Assembly (NCBI GenBank): GCA_029004655.1
Contig: JAQVYP010000023.1
Coordinates: 1 to 16,788, forward strand
Reading direction: 5' to 3'
Length of the DNA stretch: 16,788 nucleotides
Origin: Oscillospiraceae bacterium
GTDB lineage: Bacteria > Bacillota > Clostridia > Oscillospirales > Acutalibacteraceae
Positions 6,850 to 14,840 of this stretch are shown in pieces. The translations under genes were made by a program, and so were the position numbers. Every line of letters begins with the position of its first letter. The first letter of the stretch is position 1. The notes under the pieces were generated by a model. It made no database searches and was not told the DNA's origin. It saw only the letters and a program-made list of their open reading frames with translations.

Positions 6850-7458
6850 CTAATCAATTATTTTCTTAATTACCTTAAGACGAGAGAATTCTTCACGCTC
6901 TTTTTCTTCGAGAGCAGAGGTGATTTGTTTGCACTGGTTATCAAACCTGGGAATAATTATATTTTTTAGCGCATTTGCTCTTTTTTGCGTTTTTCGAATG
7001 CCTTCTGCCAATCTATAGACACTGTTTTCAATTTCTGCTAATCTGGCAGTAAACTTTTTCACATTATCAAACATAACATATGCTTCGTCTAGTTGAACCG
7101 TTGTTCGATGAAAACCATAATAATTTTTTACCGGTTGAATGTCTAAAGCAACTGTAGGAATTTCAACACCCATAACACTTCGGCTTGAAAGTGAAAGTCC
7201 ATTTTCAATGGGAATTGAATTTGCAATCTCTTCAACGATTCCGAGTTGTATATTAGCACTTTGAAGTGCTTGATAAGCTTTATAATAGCTTGAATCAATC
7301 AGTTCCTGAATTTTGGAGGCACTGTCTATCATGGACATTGTTTCACGAACCAGTATATTACGCTTTCTATCAAGCAAATCAAAGCCTACTTTAGCAAGAG
7401 CTAAAGATTTTTTGAGCTTTAATAGATTGCCTTTGGTTGGAGAAATTTGATCCGGCAT
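6850..7458 (-). CDS. ntpD: V/A-type ATP synthase subunit D (central rotor shaft)
   Basis: A 202-aa, mostly helical protein forming, with subunit F, the central stalk that turns inside the A3B3 head and connects through C to the K ring. The N-terminal signature PTKGNLLKLKKSLALAKVGFDLLDRKRNIL (7-36) is the conserved family start, and the C-terminal helix contains RLAEGIRKTQKRANALKNIIIPR, typical of the return helix of the antiparallel coiled coil. Length is normal. The ATG follows AAAGGAGG. It is the last gene of the operon, separated from B by the TraX-family gene, 13 bases after the TraX stop, and closely followed by the operon terminator. Confidence 0.95.
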   Translation of the reverse strand: MPDQISPTKGNLLKLKKSLALAKVGFDLLDRKRNILVRETMSMIDSASKIQELIDSSYYKAYQALQSANIQLGIVEEIANSIPIENGLSLSSRSVMGVEIPTVALDIQPVKNYYGFHRTTVQLDEAYVMFDNVKKFTARLAEIENSVYRLAEGIRKTQKRANALKNIIIPRFDNQCKQITSALEEKEREEFSRLKVIKKIID

Positions 7459-7471
7459 GAAGAGGCCTCCT

Positions 7472-8188
7472 TTATAACAATTTTATTAAATAAATAACGA
7501 TAAATTGCAGGGGATAAATAATATAAAATAACCATTTGATTTTTGAACCCTTTTTAATCCCCAACTGTCCGTTGTATAAGTATATAAATAGCACAGGAAC
7601 AAACATTCCCAGTTTTGGAATGAATGTGTAAATGTTGAAATTATCTAAGCTGGTACTATTTATAATTTTCATTATTACAAGACCTACATAAACAAGTAAA
7701 CTTATATTGCGGTTATTGATGAAAATACCAAAACACAGAACAAATAAAACTGCATAAATGCGCCAATCGGCAAAGGTGCTAGCATAAATGCACACAAATA
7801 TTGCAAGCGCTTTTAATAATGGGTTTTTAAGTTTATACCATGCCCAAACAGCTAGAAGTCCGCAAAACAATGTAAAAATCATGCTGGTTGGTGGGTGCAG
7901 AAGTCTACTCCTGTGTGAAAAAAGTGAAAAGGGTATATGTGAGATCAACGCAAAAACAAACAACCTTAGCGCATATTTTTTTATGCTGTGAGTATGAAAA
8001 TAACCCTGAGCAATAAAATAACACATTATAGGTGCACAAGATCGGCCGATAAAATGCATTACAGCCGCAAGTGGAGTGCCGCTTTCAACAAAAGCCAATG
8101 CAATGTGATCAATTAGCATTGCAATAATAGCAATGCTTTTCAAGCTTGTTGCTGTGAGACCACTAAATTGTATTTTGTCTTTTGTCAT
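7472..8188 (-). CDS. TraX-family integral membrane protein embedded in the ATPase operon
   Basis: A 238-aa polytopic membrane protein with about seven or eight hydrophobic segments. TraX hallmarks: LTATSLKSIAIIAMLIDHIA (11-30, Asp27-His28), FIGRSCAPIMCYFIAQGYFHT (46-66), YALRLFVFALISHIPFSLF (72-90), TFADWRIYAVLFVL (138-151), YLYNG (203-207) and WLFYIIYPLQF (219-229). TraX of the F plasmid is needed for N-terminal acetylation of pilin; chromosomal homologues in Bacillota are membrane proteins of unknown substrate, probably acyltransferases. The last motif reads YPLQ where I remember YPxH in the family, so a conserved His may be lost. The ATG follows AGGTGTTGAG. It begins 8 bases after the B stop and ends 13 bases before the D start, so it is translated from the ATPase mRNA. 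Any role in the pump is unproven. Confidence 0.85.
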   Translation of the reverse strand: MTKDKIQFSGLTATSLKSIAIIAMLIDHIALAFVESGTPLAAVMHFIGRSCAPIMCYFIAQGYFHTHSIKKYALRLFVFALISHIPFSLFSHRSRLLHPPTSMIFTLFCGLLAVWAWYKLKNPLLKALAIFVCIYASTFADWRIYAVLFVLCFGIFINNRNISLLVYVGLVIMKIINSTSLDNFNIYTFIPKLGMFVPVLFIYLYNGQLGIKKGSKIKWLFYIIYPLQFIVIYLIKLL

Positions 8189-8196
8189 CTCAACAC

Positions 8197-9600
8197 CTAT
8201 TCAGATAAAGAGTTTTTGTCTTTGACCGCTTTATCATAATATTTTGAAAGAAGCTCATCGCTTACACGATCAAGTTCGGTTCTAGGCAGAGTGGTAAGAA
8301 TTTTCCAACCAAGATCAAGAGTCTGCTCGATTGTTCGATTCTCGGTTGGTCGTTGAGACAAGAATTGATTTTCAAATTTTTTGCCAAAATCTATATACAT
8401 TTTATCGATTCCTGACAGTTCGTCCTCACCGATTACCGATGCCAGTGAGCGCGCATCCTGAACCTTAGCATAGGCGGCAAACAGTTGGTTTGCAAGGTCA
8501 GCATGGTCTTCACGGGTATATCCTTCACCGATACCATCTTTCATCAAACGTGAAAGGCTAGGCAGAACGCTTACAGGAGGATAAATCCCCAATCCATCCA
8601 GATTACGGTCGAGAACAATTTGTCCCTCAGTAATATATCCGGTCAAATCAGGTACTGGGTGAGTAATATCATCATTAGGCATTGTCAAAATCGGAATTTG
8701 CGTTACTGAACCGGGCTTTCCTTTGATCATACCAGCTCTTTCATATAGTGAGGCAAGGTCTGAATATAAGTAACCTGGGTAGCCTTTTCTTCCCGGAATT
8801 TCACCTTTTGAGGAACTGAATTCACGCAGAGCCTCGCTGTAAGATGACATATCTGTCATAACAACAAGAATATGCATTCCTTTTTCAAAGGCAAGATATT
8901 CAGCTGCGGTTAATGCACTACGTGGAGTGATTGTACGTTCAATTATAGGGTCGCTTGAAAGGTTTAAGAACATTACAACTCTTTCCAAAACACCTGACGC
9001 TTCGAATGAACGTCTGAAATAATCAGCAACGTCATTTTTAACACCCATAGCAGCAAAAACAACGGCAAAGTTTGAACCTTGCTCATCGGCAATTTTAGCC
9101 TGACGAACAATTTGAACTGCGAGCTCGTTATGTTTCATGCCATATCCCGAAAAAATAGGTAACTTTTGTCCACGAATAAGTGTTGACAAAGCGTCTATTG
9201 CAGAGATTCCAGTGCAAATATAGTCTCTTGGATACACACGAGAAACAGGGTTTATAGCAGAACCGTTTATGTCTCTGGAACATTCACAGAATATTTCACC
9301 CAAACCATCTTTAGGACGGCCAACACCGTCGAAAACACGACCAAGCATTTCTGTAGATAGCTTTAGCTCCATAGGATGGCCTTCTAATATGGTGTGAGTG
9401 TTCTCTAATGAAACACCACGGCTGCCTTCAAAAACCTGAACTACAACACGTTCACCGTCAATCTGAACAATACGGCCGGTTCTTTGCGTTCCGTCGCTCA
9501 TTTTTATTTTAACAACTTCTTCATATCCGGCATCTTTAATGCCATTTAAAACAATAAGAGAGCCTGAAACTTCATCCAGTCCGATATGCTCAATAATCAT
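8197..9600 (-). CDS. ntpB: V/A-type ATP synthase subunit B (non-catalytic head subunit)
   Basis: A 467-aa subunit alternating with A in the A3B3 head. The overall Walker-fold ATPase domain is clear, but the phosphate loop is degenerate: PIFSGYGMKHNELAVQIVRQ (148-167) stands where A has GxxxxGKT, which is normal for B. Other family blocks are SDPIIERTITPRSALTAAEY, HILVVMTDMSSYSEALRE, GRKGYPGYLYSDLASLYERAG and SVLPSLSRLMKDGIG, the last carrying the arginine that reaches into the catalytic site of A. The ATG at 9600 is chosen over an upstream TTG (9609) because AAAGGA precedes it at normal distance and homologues begin near here. It lies 36 bases after the A stop and 8 bases before the TraX gene. 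Confidence 0.97.
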   Translation of the reverse strand: MIIEHIGLDEVSGSLIVLNGIKDAGYEEVVKIKMSDGTQRTGRIVQIDGERVVVQVFEGSRGVSLENTHTILEGHPMELKLSTEMLGRVFDGVGRPKDGLGEIFCECSRDINGSAINPVSRVYPRDYICTGISAIDALSTLIRGQKLPIFSGYGMKHNELAVQIVRQAKIADEQGSNFAVVFAAMGVKNDVADYFRRSFEASGVLERVVMFLNLSSDPIIERTITPRSALTAAEYLAFEKGMHILVVMTDMSSYSEALREFSSSKGEIPGRKGYPGYLYSDLASLYERAGMIKGKPGSVTQIPILTMPNDDITHPVPDLTGYITEGQIVLDRNLDGLGIYPPVSVLPSLSRLMKDGIGEGYTREDHADLANQLFAAYAKVQDARSLASVIGEDELSGIDKMYIDFGKKFENQFLSQRPTENRTIEQTLDLGWKILTTLPRTELDRVSDELLSKYYDKAVKDKNSLSE

Positions 9601-9636
9601 AGATATCAATCCTTTTGTGAGAGTAAAGCCACAAGG

Positions 9637-11394
9637 CTATTTTGTGCAAGCTTCGTTAACTACGCGGTCAATTTCAGCCATATAGTCATCAAACATATCC
9701 AAACGGTTGTTTGGAATATCATATTTCATTTTAATTAATTTTTCATACAATCCTGAGTTTGTAATTAAACTGATTGGTTTGCCGATTGCAGTGAGTTTCT
9801 TTGCAGAATCGAGCAAATGAAGAATTGTTTTCATCATAAGATACTGCTTTTTAAGCGGAACATAGGTGTCGTCTGCATGGTAAGCATTCTGTTGCAAAAA
9901 TCCAACACGAATTACCCTTGCGATATCAATAATCAATCGTTGGTCATCAGGAAGAACATCAGCACCGATAAGCTTTACTATTTCCATTAGCTGACTTTCT
10001 TCGCGGAGTACAGACATCAAGTTAAGGCGATATTTCATGAAGTTATGATCAACATTTTCTTCATAATACGAGGTCAAATCTGTATCATATTCGCTGTAGC
10101 TGTCCGTCCAGTTGATTGCCGGATAATGTCTTGCATATGCCAAAGATTTATCCAACGCCCAGAAAACGCGGGTAAAACGCTTTGTGTTCTGAGTAACAGG
10201 CTCAGAAAAGTCCGAACCTTGTGGCGATACAGCGCCGATAATTGTAATCGAGCCCTCAGCTCCACTTAGCGTTGAAACTCTTCCGGCACGTTCATAAAAT
10301 TCAGCCAGACGAGAGGGGAGATAAGCTGGGAAACCTTCTTCAGCAGGCATTTCTTCAAGACGACCGGATATTTCTCTTAAGGCTTCTGCCCAACGAGATG
10401 TTGAGTCAGCCATCATAGCAACAGAATAGCCCATATCACGATAGTATTCAGCCAGTGTAATACCGGTATAGATTGAGGCTTCACGTGCTGCAACTGGCAT
10501 ATTTGAAGTGTTGGCAATTAGCACGGTTCGGTCTGTTAGTCTTCTGCCTGTTCTGGGGTCGATAAGCTCTCCAAATTCATCAAGAACTTGAGTCATTTCA
10601 TTTCCACGTTCACCACAACCGACATATATGATTATATCTGCATCGCACCATTTAGCAAGCTGATGCTGTGTCATGGTTTTACCTGTCCCAAATCCTCCCG
10701 GAATAGCAGCTGTTCCACCTTTCGCGATTGGCAAAAGTGTGTCAATTACTCGTTGTCCGGTGATAAGCGGAATGGTACAGGGAAGGCGATTTTTAATAGG
10801 TCTCGAATTACGAATCGGCCATTTCTGACAGAGTGTAAGAGGAATTTTATTCCCAAATTTGTCTTCAATTTCACAAATACGGTCATGTACATGATAGGAA
10901 CCATTCTTTGCAGTGTATGTCACGGTTCCGGAAACATTCGGAGGAACCATAATTTTATGAAGTATGCTTTGAGTTTCGGGACACTCGGCATATACATGAC
11001 CGCCGATAAGAAAATCTCCCGGTTTTACGGTAAGAGTAACATCCCAAAGACGATTGGCTCCAAGCGGGTCAGCATTGCTGCCACGTGCAATAAATGCACC
11101 TGATTGCTTTTCTATTTCACGCAATGGACGCTCGATTCCGTCAAATATATTTGACAAAAGTCCGGGGCCTAAAGTTACAGAAATAGGACTTCCGGTTGGC
11201 TCGACAGGTTCACCGGGCCGTAATCCCGTTGTAACCTCATATACTTGAATTATAGTGTTTTTTCTGTCTATATTAATAACTTCACCTACAAGATGGTCTT
11301 TCCCGACATAGACCATTTCCTGCATAGAAAAATCAGTAGTATTGGCAACGGTAACAACCGGTCCGTTTATACCGTATAAACAATTATTGGACAT
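9637..11394 (-). CDS. ntpA: V/A-type ATP synthase subunit A (catalytic)
   Basis: The 585-aa ATP-hydrolysing or ATP-forming subunit of the head. The N-terminal beta barrel (GINGPVVTVANTTDFSMQEMV, 8-28) is followed by the A-specific 'non-homologous region' (about 115-190) that distinguishes it from F1-beta. The P-loop is PGGFGTGKT (232-240) and the catalytic glutamate is in GERGNE (261-266). Further blocks are NTSNMPVAAREASIYTGIT, MADSTSRWAEALREISGRL, EEGFPAYLPSRLAEFYERAG and the SPQGSDFSEPV loop. The ATG at 11394 follows GGGGGA; an upstream in-frame TTG (11415) would add seven residues and overlaps the E stop region. It lies 21 bases after E. All catalytic residues I can check are intact. Confidence 0.98.
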   Translation of the reverse strand: MSNNCLYGINGPVVTVANTTDFSMQEMVYVGKDHLVGEVINIDRKNTIIQVYEVTTGLRPGEPVEPTGSPISVTLGPGLLSNIFDGIERPLREIEKQSGAFIARGSNADPLGANRLWDVTLTVKPGDFLIGGHVYAECPETQSILHKIMVPPNVSGTVTYTAKNGSYHVHDRICEIEDKFGNKIPLTLCQKWPIRNSRPIKNRLPCTIPLITGQRVIDTLLPIAKGGTAAIPGGFGTGKTMTQHQLAKWCDADIIIYVGCGERGNEMTQVLDEFGELIDPRTGRRLTDRTVLIANTSNMPVAAREASIYTGITLAEYYRDMGYSVAMMADSTSRWAEALREISGRLEEMPAEEGFPAYLPSRLAEFYERAGRVSTLSGAEGSITIIGAVSPQGSDFSEPVTQNTKRFTRVFWALDKSLAYARHYPAINWTDSYSEYDTDLTSYYEENVDHNFMKYRLNLMSVLREESQLMEIVKLIGADVLPDDQRLIIDIARVIRVGFLQQNAYHADDTYVPLKKQYLMMKTILHLLDSAKKLTAIGKPISLITNSGLYEKLIKMKYDIPNNRLDMFDDYMAEIDRVVNEACTK

Positions 11395-11415
11395 AGAAAA
11401 TCCCCCAATTTGCAC

Positions 11416-12018
11416 TTAATGGGACTGCTTCGATATTATAAGCCCCGAATTTCTGATAAACCATTCACGCTTTAATTCAAGACGTGAGTCAAGTGTGTCG
11501 TCAGCTAAAATAGCTCCGGACTCATCTGACATTTTGATACCACCTAAAAGAATTGTGCTGTCTTGTTTAAATTCACATTTTCCGATTGCTTGTTCAATAA
11601 TATCGGTAAAAACCTGATCCGCAGGGCGTAGGAATACGATTAAATTTTTCCCGCTGAATGCTTTAGCACATAGGGCAGCACTTTTTTGCAAGAATTCTTT
11701 ATATTCATTTGATGTTGTAAATAAATATAATTTTTCAGTTACCGCCGAGAAAATAATATCACATATTTCATTACGACGAAAATTCAAGACTTTACTTTGT
11801 TCTGATAATTGCAGTGAAAGATTACGCCCAGATTCTTCACGAATTTTTGCTACTTCATGTTTTATATAGTCATAGCTTTCATGTAAGGCTGAATTTTCAA
11901 CCTTTTCAGTTTCATAATCAATATATTTTTTTGTCTCTTCTTCTATTTTTGCCTTTTGTTGTTCTGCTTCTTCTTTTATAGAAACAACAAAATTTGAAAT
12001 TTTATTTTCTTCTATCAC
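11416..12018 (-). CDS. ntpE: V/A-type ATP synthase subunit E (peripheral stalk)
   Basis: A 200-aa stalk protein that pairs with the G/H-like subunit to hold the head static. Residues 1-85 are a charged helix (EEAEQQKAKIEEETKKYIDY..., HEVAKIREESGRNLSLQLSEQ) and the C-terminal half is a small globular domain ending IKMSDESGAILADDTLDSRLELKREWF, close to the family's 'GG...D....D.T...RLE' ending. The start is GTG (12016-12018), supported by AGGTGAG six bases upstream; no nearby ATG fits. A 6-bp hairpin precedes it in the gap to F. In this operon E follows F, whereas in Enterococcus hirae E precedes C and the F-equivalent. Confidence 0.92.
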   Translation of the reverse strand: MIEENKISNFVVSIKEEAEQQKAKIEEETKKYIDYETEKVENSALHESYDYIKHEVAKIREESGRNLSLQLSEQSKVLNFRRNEICDIIFSAVTEKLYLFTTSNEYKEFLQKSAALCAKAFSGKNLIVFLRPADQVFTDIIEQAIGKCEFKQDSTILLGGIKMSDESGAILADDTLDSRLELKREWFIRNSGLIISKQSH

Positions 12019-12038
12019 AGTAACTCACCTTCGTATGA

Positions 12039-12055
12039 GGTAGGAAAAGCCTACC
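12039..12055 (-). promoter_or_regulatory. Intercistronic hairpin between subunits F and E
   Basis: GGTAGG-5-CCTACC forms a perfect 6-bp GC-containing stem that begins directly after the F stop codon (12056-12058) and ends about 10 bases before the E ribosome binding site. There is no T-run, so it is not a terminator; an RNA processing or stability element adjusting subunit output is possible. Confidence 0.5.
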
Positions 12056-12364
12056 CTAGATTTTAACCCCAATTGCCTCACGAACATAGCGAAGAATAGA
12101 GTCTTTGGTTCTGCCGTCTGCATGACGATCCGGTATTTCAACAATAAGCGGGTGGATTGTGTGTAGTTTTAAATCATCAATCAGTTTTGGACACATTGCA
12201 CCAAGCTGTTCTGTAATGAGTACGATACCGACGTCGTCATCAGCCATTACTGCTTTTAAAGCTTTCTCAACTTCGTTTGGAGTGTTTACAATAACACCGT
12301 TTATTCCTGCAAGACGCATTCCAACAACTGTATCGTGATTATCGCTAATAAGTTCAAAACGCAT
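12056..12364 (-). CDS. ntpG: V/A-type ATP synthase subunit F (central stalk)
   Basis: A 102-aa Rossmann-like subunit that binds subunit D in the rotor; called AtpF in the A-type naming and NtpG in Enterococcus naming. The start MRFELISDNHDTVVGMRLAGINGVIV (strand-loop-helix with GxRLAG) and the block IVLITEQLGAMCPKLID (56-72) are characteristic, as is the ending RYVREAIGVKI. Length is usual. The ATG follows AGGAG. It lies 34 bases after K and 37 bases before E, the gap to E containing a short hairpin. Confidence 0.95.
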   Translation of the reverse strand: MRFELISDNHDTVVGMRLAGINGVIVNTPNEVEKALKAVMADDDVGIVLITEQLGAMCPKLIDDLKLHTIHPLIVEIPDRHADGRTKDSILRYVREAIGVKI

Positions 12365-12398
12365 GATGTGTCAACTCCTATACTTTAATGTTAAGAGA

Positions 12399-12878
12399 TT
12401 AACCGAGGGTAGGAATAATAATTAAGAATGCTATGATAAGTCCATAAATAGCAACTGCTTCGCCCAGCGCTACAAATATAAGTGATTTACCGAATGATTT
12501 AGGATCCTCTGCAACAGCTCCGATGGCTGCTGGAGCACCGCCTGCAAGAGCGATACCAGCACCGATTGCAGCAAGACCAATTGCTAGACCGGCGCCGATG
12601 AAACGCATTCCGGCTGAAAAATCGGAGCTTGTAGCGGTAGTGTCGGTGGTTACTTCTGTTGCCGCGGTTGCAGCAGAATCGGTTGCTGAAGTAGCTGCGG
12701 ACGCAAGACAAGTAAATGCAAAGCAAAGACTAACTGCAACAACAAGTACGAGCAGATGACGGGCAAATGCCTTGCTAGAATTTCTTGTTTTTTTCATTGT
12801 TCTGATACCGGCATAGACGGCAAATGCAAGTGCGATAAGAGGAAGAGCGACTGTTAATATAATTGAAATAGTTGACAT
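12399..12878 (-). CDS. ntpK: V/A-type ATP synthase subunit K (membrane ring) with N-terminal extension
   Basis: The proteolipid of the ion-carrying rotor ring, 159 aa. The C-terminal hairpin is clearly c-like: glycine-rich helix GAGLAIGLAAIGAGIALAGG (95-114), the polar loop AVAEDPKSFGKS (121-132), and a second helix with the essential carboxylate in VALGEAVAIYG (Glu140). The N-terminal half is different: a hydrophobic segment (about 5-24), a basic stretch KKTRNSSKAFARH (29-41), a second segment (42-60) ending LASAAT, like a signal-peptide cleavage site, then a Thr/Ala/Ser-rich linker (60-86). It lacks the Gly-rich packing motif, so it is not a second c-hairpin as in the four-helix Enterococcus NtpK. 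No Gln precedes the loop and no Thr/Ser follows Glu140, so Na+ ligands look absent. The ATG follows AAAGGAGA. Confidence 0.93.
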   Translation of the reverse strand: MSTISIILTVALPLIALAFAVYAGIRTMKKTRNSSKAFARHLLVLVVAVSLCFAFTCLASAATSATDSAATAATEVTTDTTATSSDFSAGMRFIGAGLAIGLAAIGAGIALAGGAPAAIGAVAEDPKSFGKSLIFVALGEAVAIYGLIIAFLIIIPTLG

Positions 12879-12891
12879 AATAGAATCTCCT

Positions 12892-14838
12892 TTAAGAATA
12901 TTGTTTGGTTTTCTTTGAATTAGCTTTGATTTTTAGTTTAATTGGTTCAAAAACATGACCGTCGCCATTGTAGAAGCGGCTGAACATTTCATAATATTCC
13001 AGCCTTAAAACTTGAATTCCTACTAGTAACCCTTCAAGTACAATAACGAAAATGTTTCCGAATATCATTACAATAATGCTGGGCATTCCACCTCCGGCAA
13101 TTTCTGACAAAGAAGTAAATGTTGTCATCATACCGGCGTGAATAAGGACGAAAGCACCAACACGCAAGAAACTCAGGGTGTTGGATAGGTAGCTTAATAT
13201 AACTTCAAAGACTTCAAAAAAGCTTTCGAGTATATATTCTCCAATGCTTTCTATATGGACTTTATGCCCATTAACCAAATCACTCAAAGGTTCTTTTAAG
13301 AAGATTAAAATAATCGGTAAAACTATACCTAAAAGAATTAAAACAGTTGTGTTGATTGAAATATCTGTGACAAGTGTAAGTATTAATGTAATAAATGAAG
13401 AATAAAGCACGACTCCGGCAATGCCGTTTTGACCGAATATAGCAACGCCTTTTTCTTTGCGTTTAAAGCATGAATATATATTAATAAGCATCGCACATAT
13501 AACAAGAAAAACACCGATTGCAACAGACAACAAAAGCAGGGAAGTAGCAGATTTCATAATTTCAATCGGCTTTTCTGCGAATCCCAATGCGTGAAACATC
13601 GGATTAAGTAATTCTTCATAACCAAAGACACTGCCAAACATCAGACCAAATATGGAGCTGAAAATTCCACAAGGAATAAGTATTTTACCGAGTGGCATAT
13701 TCATCTTTTTAAACATAAAGTATCCAACAAGTGAAAGTATAATTCCTTGACCTAAGTCGGCAAACATTATTCCGTAAAGCAGCGTATAGGTTATGGCAAC
13801 AAACATTGTAGGATCAACTTCCGTATAACGCGGGACACCGTATATTTCGGTATAAAACTGGAATGGTCGGAAAAGTTTTTTGTTCTTCATTAATGTTGGC
13901 GGAACAAATTTTTTAATGTTTTCCGGTTTATCATATTCTATTTGAATACCTTTTAAATCAGAAAAAGCATTATTAAAAGATTCTTTCTTTGATTCAGGTA
14001 TCCAACCTATTAACATAAATATGTCGTTATATCTCGCTGCAAATCGTCTGACCTCAAAGGATTCATAATTGCATTTTATTTGGGAATACAATTGCAGGCA
14101 CTCATCTAAATTACTGTCAAAGTAACTATCAATATGATCATTCAATTCTTTGAGCTTGTTGTTCATATCTTTAGATTCCGCTGTATATTCTGAGTAAGCA
14201 TCCTGAGGTGTTCCTGCATTATCAGGAAGATATAATCTTTCAAAGAATAATGAAGCAAAAATTCTGTCTGCATCTTTTGCGCTGTTAATAGGTGCTACAT
14301 ACATTCCCCATAAATATGTTTCATCACTTGAACATGGAAAGAAAAGATTCTTTGCATTACTGTATTGATTAAGCTTGTGATAGCTTTCAATCGGCAACCG
14401 TCCGAAACGAACCTTAATGAATTTACATTCAAATAGTTCATTAAGATTAATATCAGCATCAATAAAATGTTCAAGCTGTTCTATAAGCCTTTTGTTCTCT
14501 TGGATTTTTTCTGATAAACGTGTTCGTTGACCGTATATATCATGAATGTCAGGATCAATTTTATTGAGTAAATTGTTAATATCAACATCACTTAACAGGT
14601 CAGAAGATTCAACAATTTCCGGAGTTATATCACACATACGAAAAATGTCAGTAATTCTTTTTAGTTGCTCAGTATATGGATTTTCATCAATTATAGACGT
14701 AAATCCTTTAACGTTTGACATAATATCGGATGTTGACTCAGGCTGATAGCAACCGGTTGAAACGCAAGCGTATATAGCTTTATTTAATTGTTTGTATTCA
14801 CCAACAATACTTACCATTTCCATTTTTTCGATTGCCAT
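12892..14838 (-). CDS. ntpI: V/A-type ATP synthase subunit I (stator membrane subunit a)
   Basis: A 648-aa subunit forming the static ion channel against the K ring. Residues 1-335 are the cytoplasmic arm, with coiled-coil pieces around 105-125 and 220-260, that grips the peripheral stalks. From TLLYGIMFADLGQGIILSLVGYFMF (352-376) the protein is a chain of membrane helices. The key channel arginine is Arg559 in LSNTLSFLRVGAFVLIHAGM (551-570), with a second conserved arginine in VLRLEYYEMFSRFYNGDG (Arg612). The ATG at 14838 follows AAGGAGAG, which overlaps the end of the C gene, and starts two bases after the C stop, suggesting translational coupling. K follows 13 bases after the stop. Confidence 0.97.
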   Translation of the reverse strand: MAIEKMEMVSIVGEYKQLNKAIYACVSTGCYQPESTSDIMSNVKGFTSIIDENPYTEQLKRITDIFRMCDITPEIVESSDLLSDVDINNLLNKIDPDIHDIYGQRTRLSEKIQENKRLIEQLEHFIDADINLNELFECKFIKVRFGRLPIESYHKLNQYSNAKNLFFPCSSDETYLWGMYVAPINSAKDADRIFASLFFERLYLPDNAGTPQDAYSEYTAESKDMNNKLKELNDHIDSYFDSNLDECLQLYSQIKCNYESFEVRRFAARYNDIFMLIGWIPESKKESFNNAFSDLKGIQIEYDKPENIKKFVPPTLMKNKKLFRPFQFYTEIYGVPRYTEVDPTMFVAITYTLLYGIMFADLGQGIILSLVGYFMFKKMNMPLGKILIPCGIFSSIFGLMFGSVFGYEELLNPMFHALGFAEKPIEIMKSATSLLLLSVAIGVFLVICAMLINIYSCFKRKEKGVAIFGQNGIAGVVLYSSFITLILTLVTDISINTTVLILLGIVLPIILIFLKEPLSDLVNGHKVHIESIGEYILESFFEVFEVILSYLSNTLSFLRVGAFVLIHAGMMTTFTSLSEIAGGGMPSIIVMIFGNIFVIVLEGLLVGIQVLRLEYYEMFSRFYNGDGHVFEPIKLKIKANSKKTKQYS

Positions 14839-14840
14839 AA

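Noticed and set aside
10588..11103. 171-codon open frame on the plus strand opposite subunit A
   Set aside because: Antisense shadow of a strongly conserved gene; no start signal and cysteine/serine-rich composition without family resemblance.
12499..12759. Open frames on both strands overlapping the K gene
   Set aside because: Byproducts of the Ala/Thr-rich K coding sequence (Ser/Arg/Cys-rich and Ala-rich translations), no ribosome sites.
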